Origin: Acinetobacter calcoaceticus DSM 30006 = CIP 81.8
GTDB taxonomy: Bacteria > Pseudomonadota > Gammaproteobacteria > Pseudomonadales > Moraxellaceae
NCBI RefSeq assembly: GCF_000368965.1
Contig: NZ_KB849779.1
Location: 248,001-312,000, forward strand
DNA length: 64,000 bases
Direction: 5' to 3'
The position numbers were made by a program, and so were the translations under genes. The notes below the pieces were generated by a model. The model had not been told where the DNA came from and ran no database searches. It saw only the letters and a list, made by a program, of their open reading frames with translations. Below, piece after piece: positions 36,772 through 45,942 of this stretch. Within the stretch, counting starts at the first letter, position 1, and each line of letters begins with the position of its first letter.

Positions 36772-36832
36772 AACGTAGGCATCATTAGCCAATACGGCGG
36801 TTTTTCAAGGGAAGAATGCCATCTCCCTATTT
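36771..36832 (-). ncRNA. Fluoride riboswitch (crcB motif)
   Basis: Minus-strand RNA reads TAGGGAGATGGCATTCTTCC, then a linker to AACCGCCGTATTGGCTAATG, then ATGCCTACG. This matches the crcB-motif consensus: GGNGATGGNATTC with its stem, an AACCGCC-type internal hairpin (here GCC...GGC), and the pseudoknot partner TGATGCCTAC. It lies about 125 nt before the crcB ATG in the same direction, as expected for a fluoride-sensing leader. Confidence 0.9.
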
Positions 36833-36880
36833 TGATTATATTAGTCCATCTAAAAGTTGATTGAAATATGCTTTTTTAAA

Positions 36881-37291
36881 TCATGGACGTTCAGCATATT
36901 GTGGTAAATCATCCTGAATACATTCCCACTCTGCTTTTGAAGCAGCAAAAATATGCATCGTTGGTTTTTGATCTAATAGTGTATCCAGAGAACCAATTCT
37001 TAAACGATATAGTTCAGGCTGTCCATCACGCGAGCTAATCAAAGGTGAACCACATTCACTACAGAACCAACGGTACACACCTTCCACAGCAAATTTTTTG
37101 ACTAATTCTTCACCTTGGATAATTTTAAAATCTGCACTTTTAATAGGAGCATTAGTGGCAAATGCTGTTCCATTGGCTTTTCGGCATCGTTGGCAGTGGC
37201 ACTGAATAATATCTCCGATATCGCCTTTAATTTCATAGCGAATACCTTGGCATAAACAACTTCCCTGATAGACTGGTGATGCTTGAAACAT
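36881..37291 (-). CDS. GFA (glutathione-dependent formaldehyde-activating/CENP-V) family protein
   Basis: A 136-residue zinc-binding protein of the GFA family. Metal ligands are CLCQ at about residues 12-14, CHCQRCRKANG around residues 31-41 and CSECGSPLI around 79-87. The start MFQASPVYQGSCLCQGIRYE is typical. Despite the name, most members have no proven formaldehyde activity, and none is claimed here. It is divergent from neither partner; it reads leftwards upstream of crcB and the riboswitch. Confidence 0.85.
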   Translation of the reverse strand: MFQASPVYQGSCLCQGIRYEIKGDIGDIIQCHCQRCRKANGTAFATNAPIKSADFKIIQGEELVKKFAVEGVYRWFCSECGSPLISSRDGQPELYRLRIGSLDTLLDQKPTMHIFAASKAEWECIQDDLPQYAERP

Positions 37292-37369
37292 GTGAGCGCA
37301 ACTCCTATTATTATTGATCGCTCAAAAATAACACTTTTCACCTATCAAACATAGCGCCAAATGAAGCAC

Positions 37370-38575
37370 TTATCGCTCTAAGAATGAATGCACGCCCTCT
37401 CCCGCGGCTCGCCCTGTGGCAAAGCATGCTGTAAGCAAATAACCACCTGTAGGTGCATCCCAATCCAGCATTTCACCGCAGCAAAACACCCCTGATATTT
37501 CTTTGAGATTTAAACTTTCGGACAGTGCTTCTTGCTTAATGCCTCCTGCACAACTAATCGCTTCTTCAATGGGTCTAAAGCCATCTAACTTGATTTGAAT
37601 CGCTTTGATTTGCTGAGCCATAGCATCTGGTTGGTTCCATAATGCTTTATCAACGACTTCTCTAATTAAGTTAATTTTGGCTGTGTCTAAGCCTGCTTTA
37701 CGCCAGATATTGGTCAGAGATTGTTTCTTACCACCCTGTAATTTTTTAACTAACTGTGACAACTCTACATCAGGCAATAAATCTAAAAATAGGTTTAAGC
37801 TTTGTCCTTGTTTTTGCTGTTCTCGTAAGGCACGCCCGAGTTTATAAATAACCCCACTTTCTAAACCATAGTGAGAAATGACAATATCGCCATGTGTAAT
37901 TTGGCTAGGATCGACCCATGCATGGACGCGTTTTAAGGGTTCACCAAAGCAACTTTCCATAAAAGTAGACCAAACATGCAACACCCCTGCATTGCTTGGC
38001 TGAAAAGGCTCAATACTAGATTGATGAATCCATTGCTGCCATGCACCATCACTACCTAATTGTGACCATGACACAGCCCCACATGCCAATACCACAGCAT
38101 CATATTGCTGGGTAAAAGTTTCAGTGTTTTGATTATTTTGGTTTTCTAAAGTCACTGTTGTACCTTGCAAATCAAGACAACGATGACGATAAAAGAATTT
38201 AACCTGCTGTTCTGCCAAGCGTTTTAGCCAAGCACGTAATAGAGGTGCAGCTTTCATTTCGACAGGAAAAATACGACCAGAGCTGCCCACATAAGACTCA
38301 ATTCCAAGACTTTTCATCCAGTCTTGAATCCAGACAGCATCCCACTTTTCAACCCAAGGTTTTAGCCATTTTGGATGGTCGTAACGCTCAATAAACTGTG
38401 TTAAAGGTTCAGCATGCGAGATATTTAATCCCGTTTTACCCGCCATAAGAAACTTACGCGCAGCAGATGGCTTTTGTTCATACACATCAATATCATAAGC
38501 ATATTGGCTTAATACTTCAGCAGCCATAAGACCTGCTGGGCCTGCCCCAATAATGGCAACCCGCTTATTCGCCAT
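37370..38575 (-). CDS. BaiN/RdsA-like flavoprotein (TIGR03862-type NAD(P)/FAD oxidoreductase)
   Basis: A 401-residue flavoprotein. It starts at MANKRVAIIGAGPAGLMAAE, the dinucleotide-binding GxGxxG Rossmann motif; the longer frame from 38608 is not preferred. Later KFLMAGKTGLNISHAE, SSGRIFPVEMKAAPLL and the C-terminal GGIKQEAL and GEMLDWDAPTGGYLL match the HI0933/YhiN family of unknown oxidoreductases. An AAGGGC ribosome site is at the right distance. Its start overlaps the end of the TrmB-like gene by 11 nt, so both are likely on one transcript. Confidence 0.85.
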   Translation of the reverse strand: MANKRVAIIGAGPAGLMAAEVLSQYAYDIDVYEQKPSAARKFLMAGKTGLNISHAEPLTQFIERYDHPKWLKPWVEKWDAVWIQDWMKSLGIESYVGSSGRIFPVEMKAAPLLRAWLKRLAEQQVKFFYRHRCLDLQGTTVTLENQNNQNTETFTQQYDAVVLACGAVSWSQLGSDGAWQQWIHQSSIEPFQPSNAGVLHVWSTFMESCFGEPLKRVHAWVDPSQITHGDIVISHYGLESGVIYKLGRALREQQKQGQSLNLFLDLLPDVELSQLVKKLQGGKKQSLTNIWRKAGLDTAKINLIREVVDKALWNQPDAMAQQIKAIQIKLDGFRPIEEAISCAGGIKQEALSESLNLKEISGVFCCGEMLDWDAPTGGYLLTACFATGRAAGEGVHSFLER

Positions 38576-39197
38576 GTGTTTGCCCTTGCAGCGGCGCAAA
38601 ATCATCAAAACGTGTGCTGTAGCCTTCAGGCTTGGTCATAATGAGTTGCTGACAAAGCTCGCCACGCTCTAAATACTTAATTTCGAAATGAGTACGTGCA
38701 GAGGTTTGAGCAATTTTTTCTTTTTGATAAGGCAGCTTCCACACATGAATTAACTGTTGTTCTGCTTCTTCAATATATTCAGGGATATTACTTGCCAATG
38801 TAATGGTTCCACCTGTTTGCAGACGTGAGATTAAGAACTCAAAAAATGGCATATTCAACCAGCGCTGTGCCGGATTATGTGGTTCTGGATTTGGGTAGAG
38901 AATAAAGAAATGTTCAACTTGAGCGGGGTGCAAAGCATGCACTACCCAAGGCAAAGCATCCGCATGTACAGGCACCAAGTTATCTCTTGGTTCCAAACCA
39001 TGCTGTTTTTGCATTGCCAAGAATTTTTCTCGGGTTCGTTCAATTGCATATAACGTATGCTGTGGCTGTTGGCCGCTAAAGAGCAAAGCATGTTTACCCT
39101 TGCCAGCACCAATTTCAACACAAATCGGTGTATTTTCAATTGGGGTAAAATCACGAGGCGCTTGCATACGTTGTGCTTGAAATTGACGAATCGGCAT
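38565..39197 (-). CDS. TrmB-family SAM-dependent methyltransferase
   Basis: About 210 residues with a Rossmann methyltransferase core (ICVEIGAGKGKHALLF) and a YPNPEPHNPAQRW segment that resembles, but is not identical to, the FPDPWxKxRH motif of the tRNA m7G46 methyltransferase. The GTG at 39203 can be read, but the ATG at 39197 is preferred (MPIRQFQAQRM). TrmB activity is possible; the divergent motifs leave the substrate open. It overlaps the flavoprotein gene by 11 nt and is divergent from yacG. Confidence 0.7.
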   Translation of the reverse strand: MPIRQFQAQRMQAPRDFTPIENTPICVEIGAGKGKHALLFSGQQPQHTLYAIERTREKFLAMQKQHGLEPRDNLVPVHADALPWVVHALHPAQVEHFFILYPNPEPHNPAQRWLNMPFFEFLISRLQTGGTITLASNIPEYIEEAEQQLIHVWKLPYQKEKIAQTSARTHFEIKYLERGELCQQLIMTKPEGYSTRFDDFAPLQGQTHGE

Positions 39198-39290
39198 AAT
39201 CACATCAAACTAAATAAAAATCGGCATAAGTCTAACAACTCACCTGACTTTTGCCTAATCTATTTCTCTTCACTTTGAGGATATCGCTAT

Positions 39291-39485
39291 ATGCCACGTA
39301 CATTTCCCTGCCCACGTTGTGGTGGACCAAGTGTTTGGGAAGGTAATGAGTTTCGTCCGTTTTGCTCAGAACGCTGTAAATTAATTGATTTAGGCGCTTG
39401 GGCAAACGATGAATATAAATTGCCTACCCAAGATGCTCCTCAGCAAAACAAGGGTAGTCAAAATGAAGATGATTATGAGGATTAA
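39291..39485 (+). CDS. yacG: DNA gyrase inhibitor YacG
   Basis: A 64-residue zinc-binding protein that binds DNA gyrase B and blocks supercoiling in E. coli. The four metal ligands are C7, C10 and the CSERC pair (about residues 26 and 30), followed by [16 protein letters not shown], the family hallmark. The gene overlaps the 3' end of the convergent MBL-fold gene by 4 nt, so the two transcripts meet. Confidence 0.9.
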   Translation: MPRTFPCPRCGGPSVWEGNEFRPFCSERCKLIDLGAWANDEYKLPTQDAPQQNKGSQNEDDYED

Positions 39486-40126
39486 CCTGCTTTACCAGCG
39501 ACAAACGGGTTAAATTGTTTTTCATAGCCAATGGTACTCATCGGGCCATGTCCAGAAATAAACTGAGTATCATCTGGCAAACTAAAACATTCACGTTTAA
39601 TCGATTCAATTAACTGATCATGATTGCCACGCGGGAAATCTGTTCGTCCAATCGAACCTTTAAATAAAACATCGCCCGTCCAAAGTAAGCCATGGTTTTT
39701 ATTATAGAAAACAACATGTCCTGGTGTATGTCCCGGCGCAAAACGCACCTCAAACTCATCTTCACCCAGTTTTAGCACTTCGCCACCTTCAAGCCATTGA
39801 TCGACTTTAACAGGCTGCGGAATTGGGAAGCCATACCGTGCTGATACTTCCTGAATCATGTCTAACCAGAACTGATCTTCTTTATGTGGACCAATAACTG
39901 GAACGCTCCATTCTTTAGCAAGCTCACCCACCGCTCCAGCATGATCTAAATGCCCATGAGTTAGCCACAGGGCCTTCACTTTTAGACCTAAAGCTTCAAC
40001 TTCTTTTTTCAAAACAGCAGCGTCACCACCAGCATCAATCAAAACTGCTTCTTTCGTTTCACTGTCCCAAACGAGGGAACAATTTTGAGCAAATGCAGTA
40101 ACTGGAACAATTTTGACTTGCAGCAT
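39482..40126 (-). CDS. MBL-fold hydrolase (GloB/YcbL-like)
   Basis: A 214-residue metallo-beta-lactamase-fold hydrolase of the short glyoxalase II-like type. Zinc motifs are [23 protein letters not shown] and ISGHGPMST. The family hydrolyses thioesters such as lactoylglutathione or, in the YcbL-type branch, other substrates; this cannot be told here. It follows hemH by 23 nt, so co-transcription is likely. The 3' end overlaps yacG by 4 nt. Confidence 0.88.
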   Translation of the reverse strand: MLQVKIVPVTAFAQNCSLVWDSETKEAVLIDAGGDAAVLKKEVEALGLKVKALWLTHGHLDHAGAVGELAKEWSVPVIGPHKEDQFWLDMIQEVSARYGFPIPQPVKVDQWLEGGEVLKLGEDEFEVRFAPGHTPGHVVFYNKNHGLLWTGDVLFKGSIGRTDFPRGNHDQLIESIKRECFSLPDDTQFISGHGPMSTIGYEKQFNPFVAGKAG

Positions 40127-40149
40127 AAAAACCTCTGGCTAAAACACAA

Positions 40150-41166
40150 TTAACGGTGGGCTAAGGTATGGGTAAGGGCATCAAGATTAGCCTGAACTAA
40201 ACCTGCAAGCAAATCAATATGAGCCTGATCGCTATTTAAAGCCGGAATATAAGCATAGCTTCCACCGCCTGCTTGTTGAAATAGTTCAGCATTTTGAATC
40301 GCTAACTCTTCAAGCGTTTCTAGACAATCGGCAGAAAAAGCAGGACTTAACACCTGAACGGACTTAACACCTTGCTGAGCCCAATCTTGTAGCAGCTGGT
40401 CTGTATAAGGTTTCACCCATTCTTGTTTTCCAAAACGTGACTGGAAGCTAATTGCCCATTCATCATCTTTTAAATGTAAGGCTTCGGCCACCAGCTTTGC
40501 TGTGATGCGACAACGATCTGCATAAGGGTCACCTTTGTCTGCATATGGCTGTGGAATACCATGAAAAGACATCAACAGTTTTTCAGATTTGCCATGCTGC
40601 TCTTGGTAGGCTAAAACGCTTTCTGCCAAGGCTTGAATAAACATAGGATGCTGATAATAGTCTTTAATAATGGTCAAGCCAGGCAAATTCCGCTGTTTGG
40701 GAATCCATTTGGCAAACGCGTCGTATAACGGCGCTGTAGATGTTGCGGAATACTGAGGAAATAAAGGTAATAAAATGACATGCTCTTGCGGGTTAGCCGC
40801 CAGTTTTTCTAAAACTGCATCAATACCCGGATTTCCATAAGTCATTGCTGGCAATACAGTTAAATCAAACTGTTTATTTTCACGCTCTAAATAAGCCTGC
40901 ACACGTTTGGTTTGTTCAAACACAATTTCACGCATTGGCGAATCTGCGGACCATACCGAAGCATAGGCATGCGCCACTCTTTTGGGGCGAAAAGGCAAAA
41001 CAAACAGATTTAAAATCATCCACCAGATCAGTTTCGGTATTTCAATCACGCGTGAATCAGATAAAAACTGTTTTAAAAAACGGCGCACCGCAGGCACAGT
41101 CGCCTCATCTGGTGTGCCTAAATTCGCTAAAATGACAGTAACTTTCGGTTTTTGTTCAAACGACAT
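40150..41166 (-). CDS. hemH: Ferrochelatase HemH
   Basis: Inserts ferrous iron into protoporphyrin IX, the last step of haem synthesis. The 338-residue protein has the family start [12 protein letters not shown], the conserved His in [36 protein letters not shown] and the C-terminal [11 protein letters not shown] with the conserved glutamate. The gene lies between the DUF4062 gene (73 nt upstream) and the MBL-fold hydrolase. It links with hemW (haem chaperone) nearby. Confidence 0.94.
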   Translation of the reverse strand: MSFEQKPKVTVILANLGTPDEATVPAVRRFLKQFLSDSRVIEIPKLIWWMILNLFVLPFRPKRVAHAYASVWSADSPMREIVFEQTKRVQAYLERENKQFDLTVLPAMTYGNPGIDAVLEKLAANPQEHVILLPLFPQYSATSTAPLYDAFAKWIPKQRNLPGLTIIKDYYQHPMFIQALAESVLAYQEQHGKSEKLLMSFHGIPQPYADKGDPYADRCRITAKLVAEALHLKDDEWAISFQSRFGKQEWVKPYTDQLLQDWAQQGVKSVQVLSPAFSADCLETLEELAIQNAELFQQAGGGSYAYIPALNSDQAHIDLLAGLVQANLDALTHTLAHR

Positions 41167-41239
41167 GTGTAAATGCCTTTCAGTTCATCTTATGACACTA
41201 ATGTAACAGTTTTCATTGTCATATATAAATTGAATCGCT

Positions 41240-42244
41240 CTAAGCTTTTAATCGAACGCCCCGATGATTCCATTTATAGCTCAGCAATATCTTTTGAGCT
41301 TTAGTGGTTAGTTTCCATAGGCCATATGATTGTTCAGTCTGGGTTGGAACAATCCAGCCTTGTGATTGCATTTGATTTTTAATTCGGAACAGTGCCTTGT
41401 GATTAATCTGTGCACAGGCAACCGCATGCGCACGAGGTAATTCCTGACGAGCATCTTCTAAGCCAGCCTGATTTAAATATTCATTCAGACAAGCTGCAAA
41501 ATTCTCTTCTGGCATCGCTGTTTCAAAGCGCTTTGCCAGCACACTTAATAACTGAGACCACGTCATTTGTCGTTGACGTTTAAGCTCTTTAAAGTTGCCA
41601 TCCTGAAATGCTTGAATCTGATATTCAAATGCAAAAATATCTTGCGGTGCAACTTCATTTAACTGTGTAGATGGCTCGGTTACTCGCTGTTCTAACTGTA
41701 AAATTTTACTTTTTAACAGCCTAATTTCATCTTGTAACTGCTGAGCTTGATGAGCAGGAACCCAACCTTGTCCTATATGTTGCTCAACCATTAAAGGAAT
41801 ATTTAAACGGACAGCCAACTCCAATTCACGTGGAGTTTTAAAGTAAAAAATATGCTTTGCTTCGTGTAATAACTTTTTTCTAAATGCGAGAAATTTATCT
41901 TTAAGTTGTGGATGTGTTTCTTGTAAATCTATTTCACGATTTTCAGGCTGCTCATGCATGAAAACAATAATCGGTTTCGCCTGACTTAACGCATATTCAT
42001 ATTCTAAAGACAGATAACTCACACCAGAAATCGCTTGTTCTCCATACTGGCTGCCTAAAAGTAGGATTACATAATCACATTCATCAATCTGTCGACGTGC
42101 AAGTGTAGTGGTTAAAGGTGTTCGATGCTCTAATCCCCAAGCAAAGAAACCCATCCCCACCAAGGTTTGAGACAAAACCATTCGCTCTGGCTGCATATCG
42201 CGGCCAGACGTTGAAATAAAAATCTGATAGCGTGTATCGAGCAT
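41240..42244 (-). CDS. DUF4062 domain protein with winged-helix-like tail
   Basis: About 334 residues. The N-terminal DUF4062 domain (residues 1-115) reads YQIFISTSGRDMQPER at the start and DYVILLLGSQYG later. It resembles the TIR/deoxyribosyltransferase-like fold found at the N-terminus of many STAND ATPases and immune proteins. A coiled-coil follows (QQLQDEIRLLKSKILQLEQR, about residues 160-180), and the tail looks like a winged helix (ALFRIKNQMQSQGWIV then YGLWKLT). No ATPase or nuclease domain follows. It is alone between hemH and murI. The start at 42244 is better than 42265. Confidence 0.75.
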   Translation of the reverse strand: MLDTRYQIFISTSGRDMQPERMVLSQTLVGMGFFAWGLEHRTPLTTTLARRQIDECDYVILLLGSQYGEQAISGVSYLSLEYEYALSQAKPIIVFMHEQPENREIDLQETHPQLKDKFLAFRKKLLHEAKHIFYFKTPRELELAVRLNIPLMVEQHIGQGWVPAHQAQQLQDEIRLLKSKILQLEQRVTEPSTQLNEVAPQDIFAFEYQIQAFQDGNFKELKRQRQMTWSQLLSVLAKRFETAMPEENFAACLNEYLNQAGLEDARQELPRAHAVACAQINHKALFRIKNQMQSQGWIVPTQTEQSYGLWKLTTKAQKILLSYKWNHRGVRLKA

Positions 42245-42360
42245 AACAACACCCTTTCGCCCCATGACCTGTACGTGACTTAAAATCAGCCAAGATCATG
42301 AACCGCCCCAAATAAAATAATAAATCTAAAAAACACTACTTTCTAAACGATGCAAAAAAA

Positions 42361-43227
42361 CTAGTTCAGATTATGAAGTGTCCAAGTTAACTCTTGTGGA
42401 ATCATATGTTGTAAAACAGGTTGCAGTGCCTCAGCATTATTTCCGCTGACATAACATTCAATACGTGCAACATTCTGACCTATTTGGTCACATAATAACG
42501 CATTTTTTATTAAAATACGGGCTGTTTGTCGGGCTACTGCTAATCCCGAATCAACCAGTGTGAATTGGTTATCAAAAAGATGATGAATTGCTTCATTTAA
42601 GAAAGGATAATGAGTACAACCGAGCACTAAATAGTCTGCACCTTGCTCAGCGGCAGGCTGTAAAACCTCTTTTAATGCGTTTAAACATGCCTCCCCCATT
42701 TGCTGCCCTGCTTCCACACAAGGAACAAGTTCGAGATTGGTTAAAGTCATCACTTTAACACCTGCTGGAACAGCAAACTTTTCAACAACATCTTTAATGA
42801 GTTGTCCTCGAAAAGTAGCAGGTGTCGCCAATACAGCAACCACTTTAGAGCGTGTTTGCAAGACTGCAGGTTTTAATGCTGGAACTAACCCAACAATTGG
42901 AAAGTGTTCACCATAATGCTCGCGTAAATGATCAAGACTAAATGCTGAAGCAGTATTGCATGCTACAACCGCAATTTTGCAACCCTGACGGTATAACCAA
43001 TCGACAGCACGAGCAGTGAGTTCCCTAATTTCATCATCGGAACGTGGACCATAAGGAACGTAAGCAGTATCGGCATAATACACAATACGTTCGTTTGGCA
43101 AATATCTGGCAATTTCTGCTGCAACTGACATTCCTCCAATTCCCGAATCAAAAATACCAATTGGAGCATCAGCAGATGCGTTAGGCATAGGTTCTAGATC
43201 GGTAAATAGAGGTTGTATGGCTGTCAT
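42361..43227 (-). CDS. murI: Glutamate racemase MurI
   Basis: Makes D-glutamate for peptidoglycan from L-glutamate. The 288-residue protein has the two catalytic cysteines in VACNTASAFSL and LGCTHYPFL and the conserved FDSGIGGMSV, YYADTAYVPYG. An N-terminal extension of about 20 residues precedes the core; the ATG at 43227 is taken, while MPNAS at about 43185 is an alternative. Single gene, divergent neither side with a clear partner. Essential unless an amino-acid aminotransferase gives D-Glu. Confidence 0.93.
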   Translation of the reverse strand: MTAIQPLFTDLEPMPNASADAPIGIFDSGIGGMSVAAEIARYLPNERIVYYADTAYVPYGPRSDDEIRELTARAVDWLYRQGCKIAVVACNTASAFSLDHLREHYGEHFPIVGLVPALKPAVLQTRSKVVAVLATPATFRGQLIKDVVEKFAVPAGVKVMTLTNLELVPCVEAGQQMGEACLNALKEVLQPAAEQGADYLVLGCTHYPFLNEAIHHLFDNQFTLVDSGLAVARQTARILIKNALLCDQIGQNVARIECYVSGNNAEALQPVLQHMIPQELTWTLHNLN

Positions 43228-43273
43228 GGCTGTACTGAAGTGTCGGAAATTTTCACTTCCTAAAGCTTAAACC

Positions 43274-43885
43274 TCAAGTGCCTAATTGCAAGAGCAAATT
43301 ACCACTTTTTAACTCTAAAATGGTTTCACCATTCTCTTTTTCAATGAGTGTTCCATAGTTCACTAAATGATAAAAAGACTGGCGTTGAATAAGGGCATTA
43401 ATTCCAAAACGCACATGCACATAAGGACGCAATTCCCCGTCATATTCACGCATAAAAATTGGATGTTCAGCATCGACCAAAATCACATCTTGATTAGTCG
43501 TAGTCAGTTGTAAAAACTGATCACCTGAAATTTCAACCTGATCTACCTGATTGACTAATAAAGGTTCATCTTCGACCTCAATTTCAATTTGTTCTACGGG
43601 GGTTTTCAGGTAGAATTTACCCTCTTCTTTCCATAGGACTTTGGTAAATAGATCTAATAGGGCTTGGCGCTTAATCAATTGACCTTCGTGCCACCATTCT
43701 CCATTGGCTTTAACCGTCAAATCCATTTTGCCGCAATGCTTTGGATGCCACTGCTCTAAAGGTGGAATTGACCTTTTGTGACTTTGCTGTACACCTTTTA
43801 AGTATTGTGCAATGTTCATTAAGTTTTTATCATCAGATAACGGTATTTTTCCCATATCCGATGGGGAATTATTTTGATTTACCAT
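43274..43885 (-). CDS. DUF1285 family protein
   Basis: A 203-residue cytoplasmic protein of the DUF1285 family, which has a known beta-rich fold but no assigned function. It starts MVNQNNSPSDMG and has YVHVRFGINALIQRQSFYHL near the C-terminus. A second ATG at 43855 is possible. It is divergent from etfD, which starts about 190 nt away; the shared region presumably holds both promoters. Nothing suggests an enzyme activity. Confidence 0.78.
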   Translation of the reverse strand: MVNQNNSPSDMGKIPLSDDKNLMNIAQYLKGVQQSHKRSIPPLEQWHPKHCGKMDLTVKANGEWWHEGQLIKRQALLDLFTKVLWKEEGKFYLKTPVEQIEIEVEDEPLLVNQVDQVEISGDQFLQLTTTNQDVILVDAEHPIFMREYDGELRPYVHVRFGINALIQRQSFYHLVNYGTLIEKENGETILELKSGNLLLQLGT

Positions 43886-44071
43886 AGTTTATGCCTTGCT
43901 GACGAAAAAATATGACGACTCAGCCAATTGGCTAGATCATGGTTTAAAACTATACTAGCCAAAACGATAAAAGGCACAATAGCATATTTGCGCCTATGGA
44001 TTAAAACACTCACGGCAGCACCGAATTTCTGAATATGACGGTTGCCACCTTTAAGTATTGAGGAGTCCTAC

Positions 44072-45784
44072 ATGGAACACATCGAACGTGAATCGATGGA
44101 GTTTGACGTTGTCATCGTAGGTGCAGGACCTGCAGGTCTATCTGCTGCGATTAAGATCCGTCAATTAGCGATTGAAAATAACTTACCCGATCTTTCTGTT
44201 TGTGTAGTTGAAAAAGGCTCTGAAGTAGGTGCGCATATCTTGTCTGGTGCTGTGCTTGAGCCACGTGCCATCAACGAACTTTTCCCGAACTGGAAGGAAG
44301 AAGGTGCGCCTTTAAACGTACCTGTAACTGAAGACAAAACTTTCTTCTTGTTATCAGATACCACATCTAAAGAAGTGCCTCACTGGATGGTTCCTAAAAC
44401 CATGCATAACGATGGCAATTATGTTATCTCTTTAGGTAACGTGGTTCGCTGGTTAGGCCAAAAAGCTGAAGAATTAGAAGTATCTATCTTCCCGGGCTTT
44501 GCTGCATCTGAAGTGCTTTACCACGAAGACGGTACTGTAAAAGGTATTCAAACTGGTGACATGGGTATTGGTAAAGATGGTGAACCAACACATAACTTTA
44601 CACCAGGCTATGAACTTCACGCTAAATACACCCTCTTTGCTGAAGGTTGCCGTGGTCACTTAGGTAAACGCCTGATTGCAAAATATAACCTCGATAAAAA
44701 TGTTGATCCTCAGCACTACGGTATCGGGATTAAAGAGCTTTGGGAAATCGACCCTGCAAAACATAAACCGGGCTTAGTCATGCACGGTGCAGGCTGGCCA
44801 TTGGCTGAAACAGCTTCTTCTGGTGGCTGGTGGTTATATCACGCTGAAAACAACCAAGTGACTTTGGGCATGATCGTGGACTTGTCGTATGAAAATCCAC
44901 ACATGTATCCATTTATGGAAATGCAGCGCTGGAAAACTCATCCACTGATTAAACAGTTTTTAGAAGGTGGGAAGCGTATTTCTTACGGCGCACGTGCTGT
45001 AGTGAAAGGCGGTTTTAACTCACTGCCTAAATTGACTTTCCCAGGCGGTTGCTTGATTGGTGATGATGCAGGTTTCTTAAACTTTGCAAAAATCAAAGGC
45101 TCACACACTGCCATGAAATCAGGCATGTTATGTGGTGAGGCTGTGTTTGAAGCCATTGCTGCCGGTGTAGAAAAAGGCGGTGACCTTGCCATTGCACGTG
45201 TTACTGAAGGCGAAGATTTATTCACTAAAGAATTAACTTCATACACTGACAAATTTAACAATAGCTGGTTAAAAGAAGAGCTTTACAACTCTCGTAACTT
45301 TGGTCCAGCGATGCATAAATTTGGTCAGTGGATTGGTGGTGCATTTAACTTTATCGACCAGAATGTCTTTAAAGTGCCATTTACTTTGCATGACTTGAAG
45401 CAAGACTTCGCTGCATTGAAAACGGTTGATGCAACCAGCTTCAAGCTAAACTATCCAAAACCAGATGGCAAGTTGACTTTTGACCGCTTATCTTCTGTGT
45501 TTATTTCAAACACGGTTCATGAAGAAAACCAGCCAGCTCACTTGAAGTTGACCGATGCTTCAATTCCAGTGAATGTGAACTTACCGAAATGGGATGAGCC
45601 TGCACAACGCTACTGCCCAGCTGGTGTTTACGAAATCATGGAAAATAATGATGGCTCTAAACGCTTCCAGATTAACGCAGCAAACTGTGTTCACTGTAAG
45701 ACCTGTGACATTAAAGACCCATCTCAAAACATCACATGGGTAACGCCAGAAGGTGGTGGTGGTCCAAACTATCCGAATATGTAA
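44072..45784 (+). CDS. Electron transfer flavoprotein-ubiquinone oxidoreductase
   Basis: A 570-residue inner-membrane-associated FAD and [4Fe-4S] protein that passes electrons from ETF (fed by acyl-CoA dehydrogenases) to ubiquinone. It has the FAD site VVIVGAGPAGLSAAIKI and, near the C-terminus, the iron-sulfur cysteines in RYCPAGVYE, NAANCVHCKTCDIKDPSQN. The TTG-started frame at 44042 is not used; the ATG at 44072 follows GAGGAG. The last ten residues are GGGGPNYPNM. The same ten codons occur again just past the stop, with hairpins between (see repeat). Confidence 0.94.
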   Translation: MEHIERESMEFDVVIVGAGPAGLSAAIKIRQLAIENNLPDLSVCVVEKGSEVGAHILSGAVLEPRAINELFPNWKEEGAPLNVPVTEDKTFFLLSDTTSKEVPHWMVPKTMHNDGNYVISLGNVVRWLGQKAEELEVSIFPGFAASEVLYHEDGTVKGIQTGDMGIGKDGEPTHNFTPGYELHAKYTLFAEGCRGHLGKRLIAKYNLDKNVDPQHYGIGIKELWEIDPAKHKPGLVMHGAGWPLAETASSGGWWLYHAENNQVTLGMIVDLSYENPHMYPFMEMQRWKTHPLIKQFLEGGKRISYGARAVVKGGFNSLPKLTFPGGCLIGDDAGFLNFAKIKGSHTAMKSGMLCGEAVFEAIAAGVEKGGDLAIARVTEGEDLFTKELTSYTDKFNNSWLKEELYNSRNFGPAMHKFGQWIGGAFNFIDQNVFKVPFTLHDLKQDFAALKTVDATSFKLNYPKPDGKLTFDRLSSVFISNTVHEENQPAHLKLTDASIPVNVNLPKWDEPAQRYCPAGVYEIMENNDGSKRFQINAANCVHCKTCDIKDPSQNITWVTPEGGGGPNYPNM

Positions 45785-45899
45785 TAGAACAGCCACCTTC
45801 TCTGCAAAAGCATGGCTTTTGCACTTGCGGCAGGACAAAGCGCTGCTTTGTTCTTCCTGCCTCAGGTGGGGGTGGTCCAAACTATCCGAACATGTAATA
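45751..45899 (+). repeat. Direct repeat of the ETF dehydrogenase 3' end around a hairpin element
   Basis: A 36-nt segment ending the gene and its stop codon (45751-45786) is repeated at 45864-45899 with two mismatches; both encode the same C-terminal PNYPNM and a stop. Between them lie two strong hairpins, GCAAAAGC-ATG-GCTTTTGC (45804-45822) and GGCAGG...CCTGCC enclosing ACAAAGC-GCT-GCTTTGT (45829-45861). The insertion-with-duplication appearance is clear. The terminator lies after copy 2. Confidence 0.8.
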
Positions 45900-45900
45900 T

Positions 45901-45931
45901 AAAAAGCCCCGATTATTCGGGGCTTTTTTAA
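45901..45931 (+). terminator. Bidirectional terminator between the ETF dehydrogenase and tusA
   Basis: AAAAAGCCCCGA and TCGGGGCTTTTT arms with a TTAT loop, followed by T, between convergent genes. Confidence 0.85.
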
Positions 45932-45942
45932 TCTAGAAAACC

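Noticed and set aside
36523..36792. An 89-codon minus-strand frame upstream of crcB
   Set aside because: It overlaps the fluoride riboswitch and the start of crcB; the RNA element accounts for the conserved sequence.
44042..44071. TTG-start extension of the ETF dehydrogenase
   Set aside because: The ATG at 44072 has a GAGGAG ribosome site and gives the standard N-terminus.
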